DNA of 64,000 nt from Microglena sp. YARC. Taxonomy: Eukaryota > Chlorophyta > Chlorophyceae > Chlamydomonadales > Chlamydomonadaceae. A model generated the notes under the pieces. The model worked only from the letters and a program-made list of their open reading frames with translations, did not search any database and had not been told where the DNA came from. A program made the position numbers and the translations under genes. Of this stretch, positions 42,401 to 54,030 are shown piece after piece; position 1 is the stretch's first letter; every line of letters begins with the position of its first letter. Where the stretch lies: positions 43,750,906-43,814,905 of the forward strand of contig CM039464.1 of assembly GCA_022414725.1 (NCBI GenBank). The letters run 5' to 3'.

Positions 42401-43341
42401 TTGGAAGACGGTGAGCAGCCCAGAGTTTTTTTTACATAGACCGTGTGTCAATTCAAATTCAGATTTGAGCACAGAAGTATCACAGGGAGGTGCCGCAGCA
42501 ACTTGGGAGGGCTCATTGGAATTGGAGCTGGATAAGTCTTTCAGCTGTCTATTCTGCAAAGGACGCGCCCGTATGGTATCACACGTGGGGACTTGGTTTT
42601 GAAGACGGTGAGCAGCTCAGAGTTGGCTGAAAAAACATGTAACAATCCAATCCAATCCAATCCAATCATTGATATTGGGTAGCAAACAACGCTAATGAGA
42701 AGTAAATACAGGGGAGAACGCAATACATTGAAGAAAGGAAGAATGGCAGGACAAGCTTAAATAACTTGTTGCCTTACTAGGACAATGTGCCAAAAGGCTG
42801 ACTGGAATAAAAATAAGGCTGCGTGGGGTACAAATAGGTTGACAGTAGTGCAAATAGGCTTAGTGGAGTACAGAATATCAGCATCAATTGCGGTTCACTC
42901 AATCGTTTTATGTCTTGGTGACTACTTCTGTACTTTCTTAGAACTATCGGTACATACAGTAACTCCTTTTCTGTCTGTACTGTGTCAGCTTCCCGTAGAC
43001 TGTGTCATCCTTCATGAGTTCATGGCACAGTGACAGCTTCCTGTAGGCTGCGTCCCCTGGTCCTCTGACACGCGCTGTATAGCCTGTACCCTGATTAGGT
43101 TCCCGGCTTTTGCCCCTTCCACCACTGGTGCCCTTTGTGGTTCCCCAGTCGCTGTAAACTATTCTCATCTACGTGCATAGATTGGCGCGTTTGACCGCTG
43201 CGAGTATCTCTCCACTCTTGAAGTGTATAAGCTGATACAGAAGAATGGCGTACAAATACTGGAGTACAAATAGGTTGAGTGTAGTACAAATAGGTTGAGT
43301 GGAGTAGAAAGAAGCCATCAAGAAAACGGATACATGATGGG
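39461..43341. other. Intergenic region downstream of FZR
   Basis: Presumably holds the FZR 3' UTR at its start. A dispersed repeat is shared between 38,465-38,585 and 41,805-41,925 (tgagcacttg ... gaatgggtg ... catgcaagatgagtctagta). 41,385-41,450 matches, inverted, 61,155-61,215. The 112-codon frame at 40,921-41,256 has no recognisable features. 42,350-42,665 has two copies of a SINE-like 3' end (see separate entry). Confidence 0.45.
42350..42665 (+). mobile_element. Two copies of a SINE-like 3' end with (ATCCA)n tail
   Basis: gacggtgagcagcccagagt appears at 42,407 and gacggtgagcagctcagagt at 42,605; the second continues ggctgaaaaaacatgtaacaatccaatccaatcc. The same end is at 50,170-50,225 and 62,865-62,945. 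A conserved 3' end followed by a short tandem tail is typical of a non-LTR retroposon. Confidence 0.65.
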
Positions 43342-43490
43342 TAGGGAACGGCTAAGGAAGTTAATATTATAGTGACGAGCCGTCTCACCAGAATTTTGAA
43401 TTCATTTGAAAAAACTAATATTATTGTGACACTTTTATAATATTAGTTAATATTAGTTTTGCAAACACAAATATTAGTTGCCGTTCCCTA
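43342..43490. mobile_element. hAT-type MITE with exact 8-bp target duplication
   Basis: Ends TAGGGAACGGC and GCCGTTCCCTA; flanking ATGATGGG at 43334-43341 and 43491-43498. Interior AT-rich (aatattag motifs), no ORF. Confidence 0.85.
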
Positions 43491-43744
43491 ATGATGGGTG
43501 GAGGAGTAAACAAAGCAGCAGGCTATGTGTGAGTTATCTCCGGCTGCCTGAAACCTGAATGCACCAATGATCAATGTGGGTTTTCAAGCACAAAGACGAG
43601 ACACCCTTTAGATGTTTAGCGGCTTTAAAAGGGTCAACGTTGGCCGCTCGCTGGTTTAATTAAGCATTTTATAAAGACCCAGAGGGTTTCTGGTCCTATA
43701 GGCTATAGTGCTTATTAAACCTTTCAACCCTGAACCCTCAAACC

Positions 43745-44090
43745 CCTTTCAACCCTGTCATCTCTGAATGCACCAGTGATCTCTGGCTGCCTGAAAACTG
43801 AATGCACCAGTGATCTCCGGCTGCCTGACAACTGAATGCACCAGTGATGCCTGGCTGCCTGAAACCTGAATGCACCAATGATCTTCAGCTGCCTGAAAAC
43901 TGAATGCACCAATGATCTTCAGCTGCCTGAAAACTGAATGCACCAATGATCTTCAGCTGCCTGAAAACTGAATGCACCAATGATCTTCAGCTGCCTGAAA
44001 ACTGAATGCACCAGTGATCTCCGGCTGCCTGAGACCTGAATGCACCAATGATCTTCAGCTGCCTGAAAACTGAATGCATCAATGCATAAA
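43745..44090. repeat. 34-bp tandem repeat (tgcaccaatgatcttcagct), about ten units
   Basis: Near-perfect array; an isolated unit is at about 43,540-43,572. No exon relation seen. Confidence 0.9.
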
Positions 44091-44227
44091 TCCCTTCACT
44101 CCAATTGGAATGCTCTGCACGGAAAGGAATAGGCGTGCTAATAAGCCTCGCTCGAGACAACGAGCTTCTACTTCGTCCTCCCAACATAGTCAACCTGGAG
44201 GCACAGTTGGGTACTGTTTCTTTCTTG

Positions 44228-44396
44228 GGCTACGCATGGCAGCTTCCAGTCAGCTCCATCAGCCAGGCACGCGGTCAAGCCCAAACCTCTCAGTTGCATT
44301 GGAATGCCTGTCATGCTAGCTGTCAGGCACACTAGCTAGTTTCAGGTTTGCCCCAAAGGTGGGTGAAAAGAGCTGCCTAGAAGCTACTACGCGTAG
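44228..44396. mobile_element. Dispersed element with terminal inverted repeats (ggctacgc)
   Basis: ggctacgcatggcagcttc at the left is mirrored by gaagctactacgcgtagcc at the right. Relatives occur at 6,863, 12,205 and 45,560-45,720. No clear target duplication. Confidence 0.6.
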
Positions 44397-44465
44397 CCAA
44401 ACAATTAACAGTGCATATGGGGTCCATATGCACAAGCACATTCAGATATTCATCACCTAGTATCC

Positions 44466-44642
44466 ACAGCAGTTATGCTCGTGATCATAGGCATCTGCCA
44501 TGGCCTTCCTGCCCTGCCTTATGGAGGCACTGTGCTTAGGGCCCTTTCAAATCATGTATCAGGCCACGGCAACTGCGCTCAAATTCCAGTGGTCCACATG
44601 GGCCATGGCGCTAAGAGATCCCATCATCGTCGCATGCATCCC
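44466..44642 (-). repeat. Duplicate of the terminal coding segment, lying beyond the stop codon
   Basis: About 177 bp repeating the end of the neighbouring minus-strand CDS together with its stop region (gtggatactag), diverged by some 15-20 per cent by eye. It lies 3' of the gene, so it should not affect the protein. Confidence 0.75.
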
Positions 44643-46668
44643 CTAGTATCCACAAAAGTTATGCTCATGATCATAGGCCTCCAAAATGGCCTTCCTTGTG
44701 GAGGCACCGTGCCTGGGGCCCTTTCGAATCATGTCTCGGGCCACGGCAACTGCGCTCGAATCCCAGTGGTCCACATGGCCCATGGTGCTAGGAGGTCCCA
44801 TCATGGTCGAGGACTGTGTGATGGTCTTCATCACCGTGCGGCTGTCCACCAAGACCACGCCGATGCCTCGGTTCACTGTGCGCCTGCGCCCGCCCAGAGC
44901 CAGCACGCGGGAGACCGGCATCGCCCTGCCCATCTCGCTGATGGCACTAGCTGGACATTGGGGGATGAAGGTGCAGCCCTCCATGTGAGTGTGCTCCATC
45001 GGGTTACCAGCCATGGGGGTGTACACAGAGTGTGAGTACCCATAGCTGTGGTTGGGGCTAGCATTAGGGGGGCGGGGGCCCAGGGGTTGCTGGGACATGG
45101 GAGTGTAGACTGAGTGGGATCCAGCCATTGTGCACTGGGCGTGGTGGCCTTTGCAGGGATCCGTAGTAGAGGTGGCAGTGGGCATTGGTTCATTGACCTG
45201 CACAGTGAAGTGCACAGCAGGGGCAGTGGAGTGGATGAGAGTGGGTGGGGTATGGTTGGCGGGATAGTGGAGGTGGTAGGTGGTATTGAGGCATTGACCT
45301 GCACAGTGAAGAGCAGGGCAGGGGCAGTGAATGAGAGCAGGTTGTTTATGGTTGGCAGGGTAGTGGAGGTGGATAGGTGGTATTGAGGCATTGACCAGCA
45401 CAGTGAAGAGCACAGCAGGGGCAGTGGATGGGAGTGGGTTGAGTGTGGTTGGCGGGGTAGTGGAGGTGGTATTGGGCATTCAGGGATCTCTCTTCACCCA
45501 AACCTGAAGCAAGCAACCTAGTGCACCTGGAAGCTGATATATATTGACAGCTACCCAGAGCTGCTGGAATATTTGGGCTTGACCCAGTGGTAGTCTCAGG
45601 GACCTGCCTAGAAGCTGATGCTCGTAGCCGAAAAGAAAAGCAGCAGAGGACAAAGCTGCTGTTATTTTCAGCTACGAGCAGAGAGGCTTCCAGAGTCTAG
45701 ACAGCTTCCCTGGCTGGCTATTCAGACTAACCTTCAGCCACCTGGTCAACACATTTTCACGATGGGTTTCTCAAAGGACAGACATTTTGGTATGGGCCTT
45801 TGACATGAATGTTAGGACTATGCCCCCTCCCACCCTCTCGCTCCCAGTCCCCCATCTCCTATACTGGGTCAGAATTTTCATATAGGCACCACCACCACCA
45901 CCAAAACTGGGTTGACATTGTTACCAGCCGAAACACCGTCAGAGGACATTTGCTTGCCCGAAGCCTGCCCGAAGTGAGCTTTTCGCGGTGCTCATGCTTA
46001 AGTGGCATGTTGATCACTCATGTTGAAAAGAGTATCGTCATCGTGGATGTTCGTCTCTTTAAATAAATAAATAGTACGCCTTATTACGAGGCGTTAGGTT
46101 GAGGGGGGGCAGCCCGTTTGCTTGCACTAGGGTCAACTACCTACGTTGTTCGTCTCTTTCTCACCAGTAATGCTATATTTTGCAGGACACGCAAGCGTAA
46201 ATTGCGTGCCAGCGCCTATTTTCGCATTGGGGAGTCCTCCATCCACAGCAATCGAATCAATGCAGGTCCCGTGACATTTCGCATCGCATCAGTAAGGTTG
46301 TTCGAAAAGTTGTTCGGGCGGAAGGCAAATGGGATGCTTGTTGCGCCTACCTTGTTCAGAGGAGCGTTTTTCGTCGGCAGGCCAATCGACTGGCTCATTG
46401 AAGAAGAGAGTTCACTGACAGGGGCGCTACCGTCAGCATTGCCAGGAAGCTGGGAGGATGCATCGTAGGAAGTCACGCTTGATCGACCCGCTCCCGAGCT
46501 GAAGACTCCCTTGTTGTTGAAGAAATTGTCGCGACTGCTATGAAACGCGCGGGCCAGAGTCCAATCCTGTCTTGCGAGTTTGGAAGTGGGTGATGCGTTG
46601 GCTGCTGTAAGCAGGCCAACGATGCGCTTTGGCAAGAGATAGCTGGTTGAGAATTGGATTCCAGGCAT
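44643..46668 (-). CDS. Unidentified protein, two exons, mitochondrial-type N-terminus
   Basis: Proposed exons 46668-46351 and 45197-44643: donor AACAAG|GTAGGC, acceptor CACTGTGCAG|GTCAATG, both phase 0, giving about 290 residues. The N-terminus (MPGIQFSTSYLLPKRIV ... LARAFHSSRDNFF) is basic, lacks acids early on and has an RAFHSS-like motif typical of mitochondrial presequence cleavage sites; that is inference from composition. The second exon is rich in Ser, Pro, His and Met and contains SHSVYTPM twice, then MGRAMPVSRVLALGGRRR, ending EAYDHEHNFCGY. I do not recognise the family. Support for the strand: acceptor-plus-exon-head copies lie upstream (45,200-45,480) and the exon tail is duplicated downstream, the pattern of the known genes here. 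An in-frame Met at 46809 would add 47 residues. Confidence 0.55.
45198..45480 (-). repeat. Acceptor-plus-exon-head copies of the unidentified 44.6-kb gene
   Basis: Three further units, on the minus strand CTGCTGTGCTCTTCACTGTGC(A/T)G followed by GTCAATGCCTC-like sequence, at about 45,297, 45,392 and 45,455, upstream of the true junction at 45197. Confidence 0.75.
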
Positions 46669-46809
46669 TCCAGGTCGAGATAGGAGCTTAGCTGGGGTGA
46701 AATTCGAGTGCTTTGAGGATTCGATAGCTGAGTTTTGACAAAATGTGTTGAAGTAAAAAAAAACCTCGTTTCGAAACCTCGGGCGTCCTCGGCCCAGCCC
46801 AGGTTTCAT

Positions 46810-47367
46810 TATTTCAGGTCTAGGTTTTTAAGCAAGACGCGCTTGCGCGCTCCGTCACATGTTATTGGTAATTGTTTTCCGAGACCCACGCCCGCACACA
46901 CACCCCACGCCCAAGCGCCCATCGCCCATCGCCCACGCGCAGCTGGATGCCAGCCTGGCCCGGCCTGGCCAGATAGAAGGCTGAAAGGGAACTCCGTCGT
47001 GGCAAAAGAGAAGTCCGGGACTGTCTTGTGTACTACAGTCACCAGGGTGGGGACCCAACTGTGGCGTGACAGTAGACGGCCTGGTTCGATCACTTCCATC
47101 ACTGGGACGACTTGTAAAAAAGCAAAAAACATAACTCGAGCAACTTCCCCGACTTGCGATGTTTTTTTACAGTTTTCCGTCAATGGGTATGAAACTACGA
47201 GTGCTAGCTGCCAGCAAAATGCAAATCCTTCGCGCTGTTACATCGCGAGGGTTGGCAGAGCCGAAGATGGATGGGCGGTTGGTTAAAAGGTTTTTACATT
47301 GTCCTCGTTGAAGACGTAGGAAACGCGAACGTTTACCATTAGTTAGTGTTTGGGCGGGTATATTATA

Positions 47368-47418
<51 letters not shown>

Positions 47419-47796
47419 ATATATATATATCCCAAATCGGTGTGCCATCAAGTGCACCAGAGAAGGCTCCAGGCGCTCCTTCACATGGCTCTCTGATTCT
47501 ACAAGTAGGTAGCAGGTTTGTCCAGGACGCTGCGTCCTCTGTTGCATCGCAAAATGCAATGTTGGGAGGGATCCGGTTATTTGAAGGAAGGGGCCGTTAC
47601 GTTGCAGGCTATACAATTGGTGGCGTCTCAGGCAGCAGAGCCGGGGGTCCTCCTGAAGTCCTGAAGTAGCCTGGTAGGTAGTAAATGTATACTGTTTGTT
47701 GTTGTTGCTGCTCTTGTTGCTGCTATTACGAGCTTATCATTGCTCTAGTTCAACCCGAGATTAGCCTTCAGCATTCTCTTTAAGGGATCAAGAAGG

Positions 47797-47834
<38 letters not shown>

Positions 47835-48090
47835 AGTCACCCACCCCAGAATAAACGAATCGTACTTGTCTAGTCCTCTAGTACCAGTACCATGCAGTTG
47901 CTCGCAAGTATGGTCCTGCTGCAAGGGTATGTTATAACGGTTTGTTCTTGAGTACAAGTACACAAGAACCAACATGACGACTCACCTTGTCGACCTGCGC
48001 CAGGCTGGCTAGCCGGTGACAGCTCGACTATCCCGATGAGGCCGGATCCCGACCGAAGATTCCCCTGCTGCCTGCCCGGGGTCCCTCTAA
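46810..48090. other. Intergenic region; AT microsatellite; no gene supported
   Basis: 47,355-47,430 is (AT)n. A plus-strand frame after it (to about 47,669; GVPSSAPEKAPGAPSHG...) is not obviously repetitive and could be an exon, but has no recognisable domain. 47,803-47,832 is poly-C. Confidence 0.35.
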
Positions 48091-48761
48091 GGGTGTGTTT
48101 CCACAGAGATTTTCGCGTCCCCGGAAACAAAAAGTAAACCCTCCCCGGTGCCAGGTAGGCAATTTTGTTTCCACAGGGGTTCCCCGGAGTCTCCCCGGAG
48201 AATCCCCGGAGTTCCAGGTCGGCAAATCTTCGCGACAGGTCGTCGAATCTTTACCCCTGGGTATTTTTGAATATTTCGAAATATTTACGAAAAATGACGG
48301 TTAAAAGTACAAAACGGACGATTAACGACTTTCCCCTGGCTTTCCAGGAGAAAAGTTTCGGGGGAACATGCCGCCCACCCCTGGAGATTTTGGAGTCTCC
48401 CCGGAGTCCACATCAGCATTTCCCGGAGTCCACATCAGCATCCCAGGAGAATCGCCGCAGGGTCGACACACAAAATCGACAAGGCGTGTCATTGTTTGCG
48501 TTGTGACAGCTTCAGCTTTTACTTTACAGCGGCTCTCTCTTTTGTTCTGTCGCTTGGGCTTCCCGTGGATTGGGGTCCAGCAGTTGACCTGTCAGCTCAA
48601 CTGAACCCAACCGAAACTCCCCGGAGAATCCCGAAGTCTCTGAGGCGAATCAAGGACTTCGGGATTCTCCGGGGATTGTCAGGTGGGTTCAGTTGAGCTG
48701 CCAGGTCGACTCCTGGAACCTAATCCACGGGAAGGCCAAAAACTCCTGTGGAAACACACCC
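48091..48761. mobile_element. PIF/Harbinger-type MITE with an internal hairpin
   Basis: Terminal inverted repeats GGGTGTGTTTCCACAG, flanked by TAA on both sides (48088-48090, 48762-48764), the target duplication typical of PIF/Harbinger. 671 bp with no transposase. The right half (about 48,558-48,737) is a second, nearly perfect palindrome, from cttcccgtggatt to aatccacgggaag. Many ccccgga motifs inside. Confidence 0.85.
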
Positions 48762-49332
48762 TAACTGCGTCATCACATCAGGGGTGGGGTGGGGGGGGTG
48801 GGGGTGGGGGGGGGGCATAGATCTGCGAACGATGCTCGGAACTGCGCGTATAACGATTTCACTTCTTCTCATCTCCTGTCAACCCCCACTCCCGTCACAT
48901 GGGTCTGAAACCGTTATATTTGCCTTCCTATTCGGAAGGCAAATATAATCTATCAAATATAATCTTATGTGGATTTGTCGTTTTGTCGTTTTTCAGGCTT
49001 TCAATTTTTCAAACTGTCTCAATTTTTTACAAGTCATAAAACTTTTTGAGTATGTTTATCAAGCTGTTCATGCGCAATACATCTATCCCGGGCTCGCTCG
49101 CTCGTTTGGTTCGTTAGTCGTTTGTCGTTTGTCGTCCGTACTACCAGCGACAACAAGAGCAACGGGCGAGTCGTCGAAACGCTATTCCCATCTGTGCCCT
49201 TCCCCAAAACGAATTTGTGCCCCAACCTCTGCAAGATCAACCCCCAACCTACATCCTTACGCCGAGTCCTCCAATCCGCTCCGCACCGCCATCTCATATG
49301 CTGTCGAAACCCCGCACTGCAAGTTAGTTCCG

Positions 49333-52105
49333 ATGTCCAGGATAAATATCCAGAGAGCCCTAGCGGTGCTCGCTTTTGCGACCATATCCGCGTTGCAGCT
49401 GGCGAACGCTTCAGATTATGCAGATATCACATGCAGACAGAGTGGCATGTGCAGCATGGGCGGGACGAAGCACTTCCACGGAGAGATCGCCTCAAGTAAG
49501 GCGGATCTGAAATGAAAGGACTGGTTTTGTGTATAGATTCGTGCATGGAGGTGGATGTGCATGGGGTTGGATGTGCATATATTCATGCATGGAGGTGGAT
49601 GTGCATGGGGTTGGAGGAGCATAGATTCGTGCATGGAGGTGGATTTGCATGGATGTGCATGTGGTTTGATGTGAGTGGATTTGTGCATGGAGTTTCTGCA
49701 TGGGTTTGGGTTGGATGGGAATGGTCTTGAGTGGAGTAAGCTTCAGGGGATCTGTCAGATGACAGTTGTAAACCATAGATTAGTTGTATCGCTGACAATA
49801 ATGTAATCCCCTCATTGATTGTATTGTCATACAGCTGCGTCATACAGCTGTGTCATACAGCTGTCATACAGCTGTCATACAACTGCGTCATACAGTTGTC
49901 ATACAGCTACGTCGTACAGCTGTAGGGAACGGGTTGCTACTTGACCTGGACAAAGCTACCTTGGCGGTTGACAGCGACCGCGAACACAAAAGCGCACCCG
50001 TGGTGATTCGAACCCGGCACTTTTTTCTTTCAAGGAGCTCTGCCATTGAACCATTTTTCGAAACGGGGATAAACCTTTATATTTACCTGCCTTGTAGGCT
50101 TTCGGGACAGGCTTTCCACTTAGTGTGCTCCCTGGTTTTTTGGGGTATCGCGTGGGGAGACTTGGCGTTGGCAGACGGTGAACAGCCCAGAGGTGGCTGA
50201 AAAAACATGTAACAATTCAAATTCAAATTGAAATTCGGGACTGGCCTAACAAAGTCCAAGAATCATAAACAATTCCTCGTTGTTGGAACATACTTGTTTA
50301 TATATGGGTTAGAGTTTAGGTAGGTGTATATATTTGGTTTAGACTTAGTGGTTAGAACATATTTGTATATATTTGTATCAACACGGGCGCATGGGAGACA
50401 GCCCCAGCATGGCCAATGAAAAATGAGAAGGGCTGGGGTCGGGCGATAAGCGCTTTCACATGATAGGATTAAATTTGATTGTTACATGTTTTTGTTAGCC
50501 AGTAATACAGTGGGAATGTAAACTGCATTATTTGAGATAGGGCAAGGGTGGGGGGATTGGCACTTAATTAGGACTTGGATTGGATTGTTACAATCTTTTT
50601 TAGCCAGTAGTATAGTACAGTGGGAATGTAAATAACTTGATTATTCGAGGTTGGGCAAGGGTGAGGGTATTGGCACTTCATTAGGACTTGGATTGGATTG
50701 TTATATGCTTTTTTAGCCAGTAGTACAGTGGGAATGTAATTAAGTTGATTATCCAAGGTTGGGCAAGGGTGAGGGGTTTGGCACTTCATTAGGTCTTGGA
50801 TTGTATTGTAACATGTTGTTTTAGCCAATAGTACAGCGGGAATGTAATTAACTTGAGTATTCGAGGTTGGGCAAGGGTGGGGGGATTGGCACTTACTCAG
50901 GTCTTGGATTGGATTAAATTTGACTGTTACATAATTTTGTTAGCCAGTACTTCAGTGGTAATTTAATCAACTTGATTATTTGAGGTTGGGCAAGGGTGGG
51001 GGATTGTCCCTTAATTTGGACTTGGATTGGATCGTTACATGTTGTTTTAGCCAGTAGTACAGTGGGAATGTAATTAACTTTATTATTTGAGGTTGGGCAA
51101 GGGTGGGGGGATTGGCACTTAACTCAGGTCTTGGATTGGATTGTCACATGTTTTTAGCCAATATTAGAGTGGGTATGTAATCAACTTGATTATTTGAGGT
51201 TGGGCAAGGGTGGGGGTATCCGCGCTTATACAGGACTGTATTGCTTGGAGTTGCATACAAGCACAATGGGTATGATGTTTAGGGAACGGAAATATGATAT
51301 CATGTGATATCATGTCATCATATGATATCATACGATGCCGGTAGTCTGACTCGGGCAAAGTTACCATTTACATACAATACCATATGTCGCAGTACGTATG
51401 ATATCATATGATGTCATACTCGCCTTTAGTCTAAATTATATGATATGCCGGTCCCTAATGATATTATCTTGAGTATTTGAGGTTGGGCAAGTCCCTTTAG
51501 ACTACTTGGCATTCCTTGGACAGCAGTATACATGCACATACACATACACATACATAGGACTGTCAATATCCTACGATATTATTTTTTAATATCGTTATCC
51601 TACGATATAATCGTAGGATAGCGATATCGCACACCACTTTTGGGGGGAAATCAGTATGAGACCAAGGGGGTATTACAGGAAACACCCCTTACGTGACCAT
51701 GCACTAAAAATCAGGTCAAATGAACCATTCCTGAAGAACATAGGAAAACACGATAATATCGTGCTCTATCATCGTACGATACATCGTACGACATCGTACG
51801 GTAAAGGGCGATAGAGGGCGATATTATGAATTCCCTGGCCCAGACACAGTGCTCCTGGCGAGAATCGAGCCGCTGACCTCCCAAATGCTAAGGATGTTAC
51901 GTGGAGCACAGGACCACACTGTCAGGTAACACGAGATATTGTCATCAGGTATCGCAATATATTGTACGATAACGATATATCGTACAATGCCAAACTGAAA
52001 TATCGTATGATGCCAACGTCATTATCCTACGATATATCGTAGGATATCGTACGATACACGATATTGGCGATGCCACCCTTGACAGCCCTACACATACACA
52101 TACGC

Positions 52106-52193
<88 letters not shown>

Positions 52194-53931
52194 GTACACA
52201 CGTACACACACGTACACGTACACGTACACGTACACGTACACGTACACGTACACGTACACGTACACGTACACGTACACGTACACGTACACGTACACGTACA
52301 CGTACACGTACACGTACACGTACACGTACACGTACACGTACACGTACACGTACACGTACACGTACACGTACACGTACACGTACACGTACACGTACACGTA
52401 CACGTACACGTACACGTACACGTACACGTACACGTACACGTACACGTACACGTACACGTACACGTACACGTACACGTACACGTACACGTACACGTACACG
52501 TACACGTACACGTACACGTACACGTACACGTACACGTACACGTACACGTACACGTACACGTACACGTACACGTACACGTACACGTACACGTACACGTACA
52601 CGTACACGTACACGTACACGTACACGTACACGTACACGTACACGTACACGTACACATACACATACACATACACATGCACACACATGCACAAGCCCATACG
52701 CATACACATACACACACATGTGAACACATGCATACACATACACACCCATACACACACGCATGCACACACCCACACACGTGAACTCATACCCAAAGCATAC
52801 CCATACAAAAACACACACAAAGACACATACACATACGCATACACACACATACGAACGCACAATCCTCCCCCCCCCCCCCCCCCCCCCCTCACACACACAC
52901 ACCTTCATCCCACCCTCTCACCCCCCACCTTCACGCACCTTCACACACACACATACCAGCAAGGGATTTAATGATGCACTAAGCTAAATCTCTTTTAAAA
53001 GAGAAATAATACCGTAATCTATGAAACCCAACAAAATGTGCTAAAAAGAGGATACTCCCCCCTCTACCCCCCTCCCCCCTCCCCTCCCCCCCCCGCCCTA
53101 TTCCTTCACCCTCTCTCCCCCATTCTCTCAAACCACCTTCACCCCCCCCCCCCCCCCCCCCCCTCCCAGGCAAGGGATTTAAGGAGGCGCTTGACTCAGT
53201 CTCTTTTAAGAGAGAAATCATCATCGTCGTCACCTTTGGCACCATGTACCTCGAGTTTGTCTTCCAGTTGCGTGCTCAATTGCGCAGACTGGGCATGGAT
53301 CACTTCTTGGTGCTCTCCTATAATGTATGCACATGAGCAGTATGTATCCCTGTACATCTGTATGCACATGAGCCGTATAAATCCATTTACAGCTGTATGT
53401 ACATGGATCACTTCTTGGCGCTCTCCTATAATGTATGAACATGAGGAGTAAAATGTATCCATGGTCATCTGTATGTACGCGCGCAGTATATAGCCATGTA
53501 TAGCTGTATGTACATGGATCACTTCTTGGCACTCTCCTATATTGTATGTACATGAGCAGTATGTATCCCTGTACATCTGTATGTACATGAGCCGTATAAT
53601 TCCATTTACAGCTGTATGTACATGGATCACTTCTTGTCACTCTCCTATATTGTATGTACACGAAATACGAATTTTAATAGTGTATGTATAATAAAATACA
53701 TGCATGCATAATAACTGGGCATGGATCACTTCTTTTCGCTCTCCAATAATGTATGTACATGAGCAGTAAATCTCCATGTACAGCTGTATGCACATGGATC
53801 ACATCTTGGCGCTCTCCTATACTGTATGTACATGGAATACTAATAATAGTTTATGTTTAATAATGTACATGCATACTTCATAACTGGGCATGGATCACTT
53901 TTTTGCGCTCTCCTATAATGTATGTACATGA

Positions 53932-53995
<64 letters not shown>

Positions 53996-53997
53996 GC

Positions 53998-54030
<33 letters not shown>

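Noticed and set aside
51945..52908. Long ORFs on both strands (Tyr/Val, Arg/Val, Cys/Thr, Arg/Thr polymers)
   Set aside because: All six frames are open only because of the stop-free TACACG/ACACAT array; no start context, no domain.
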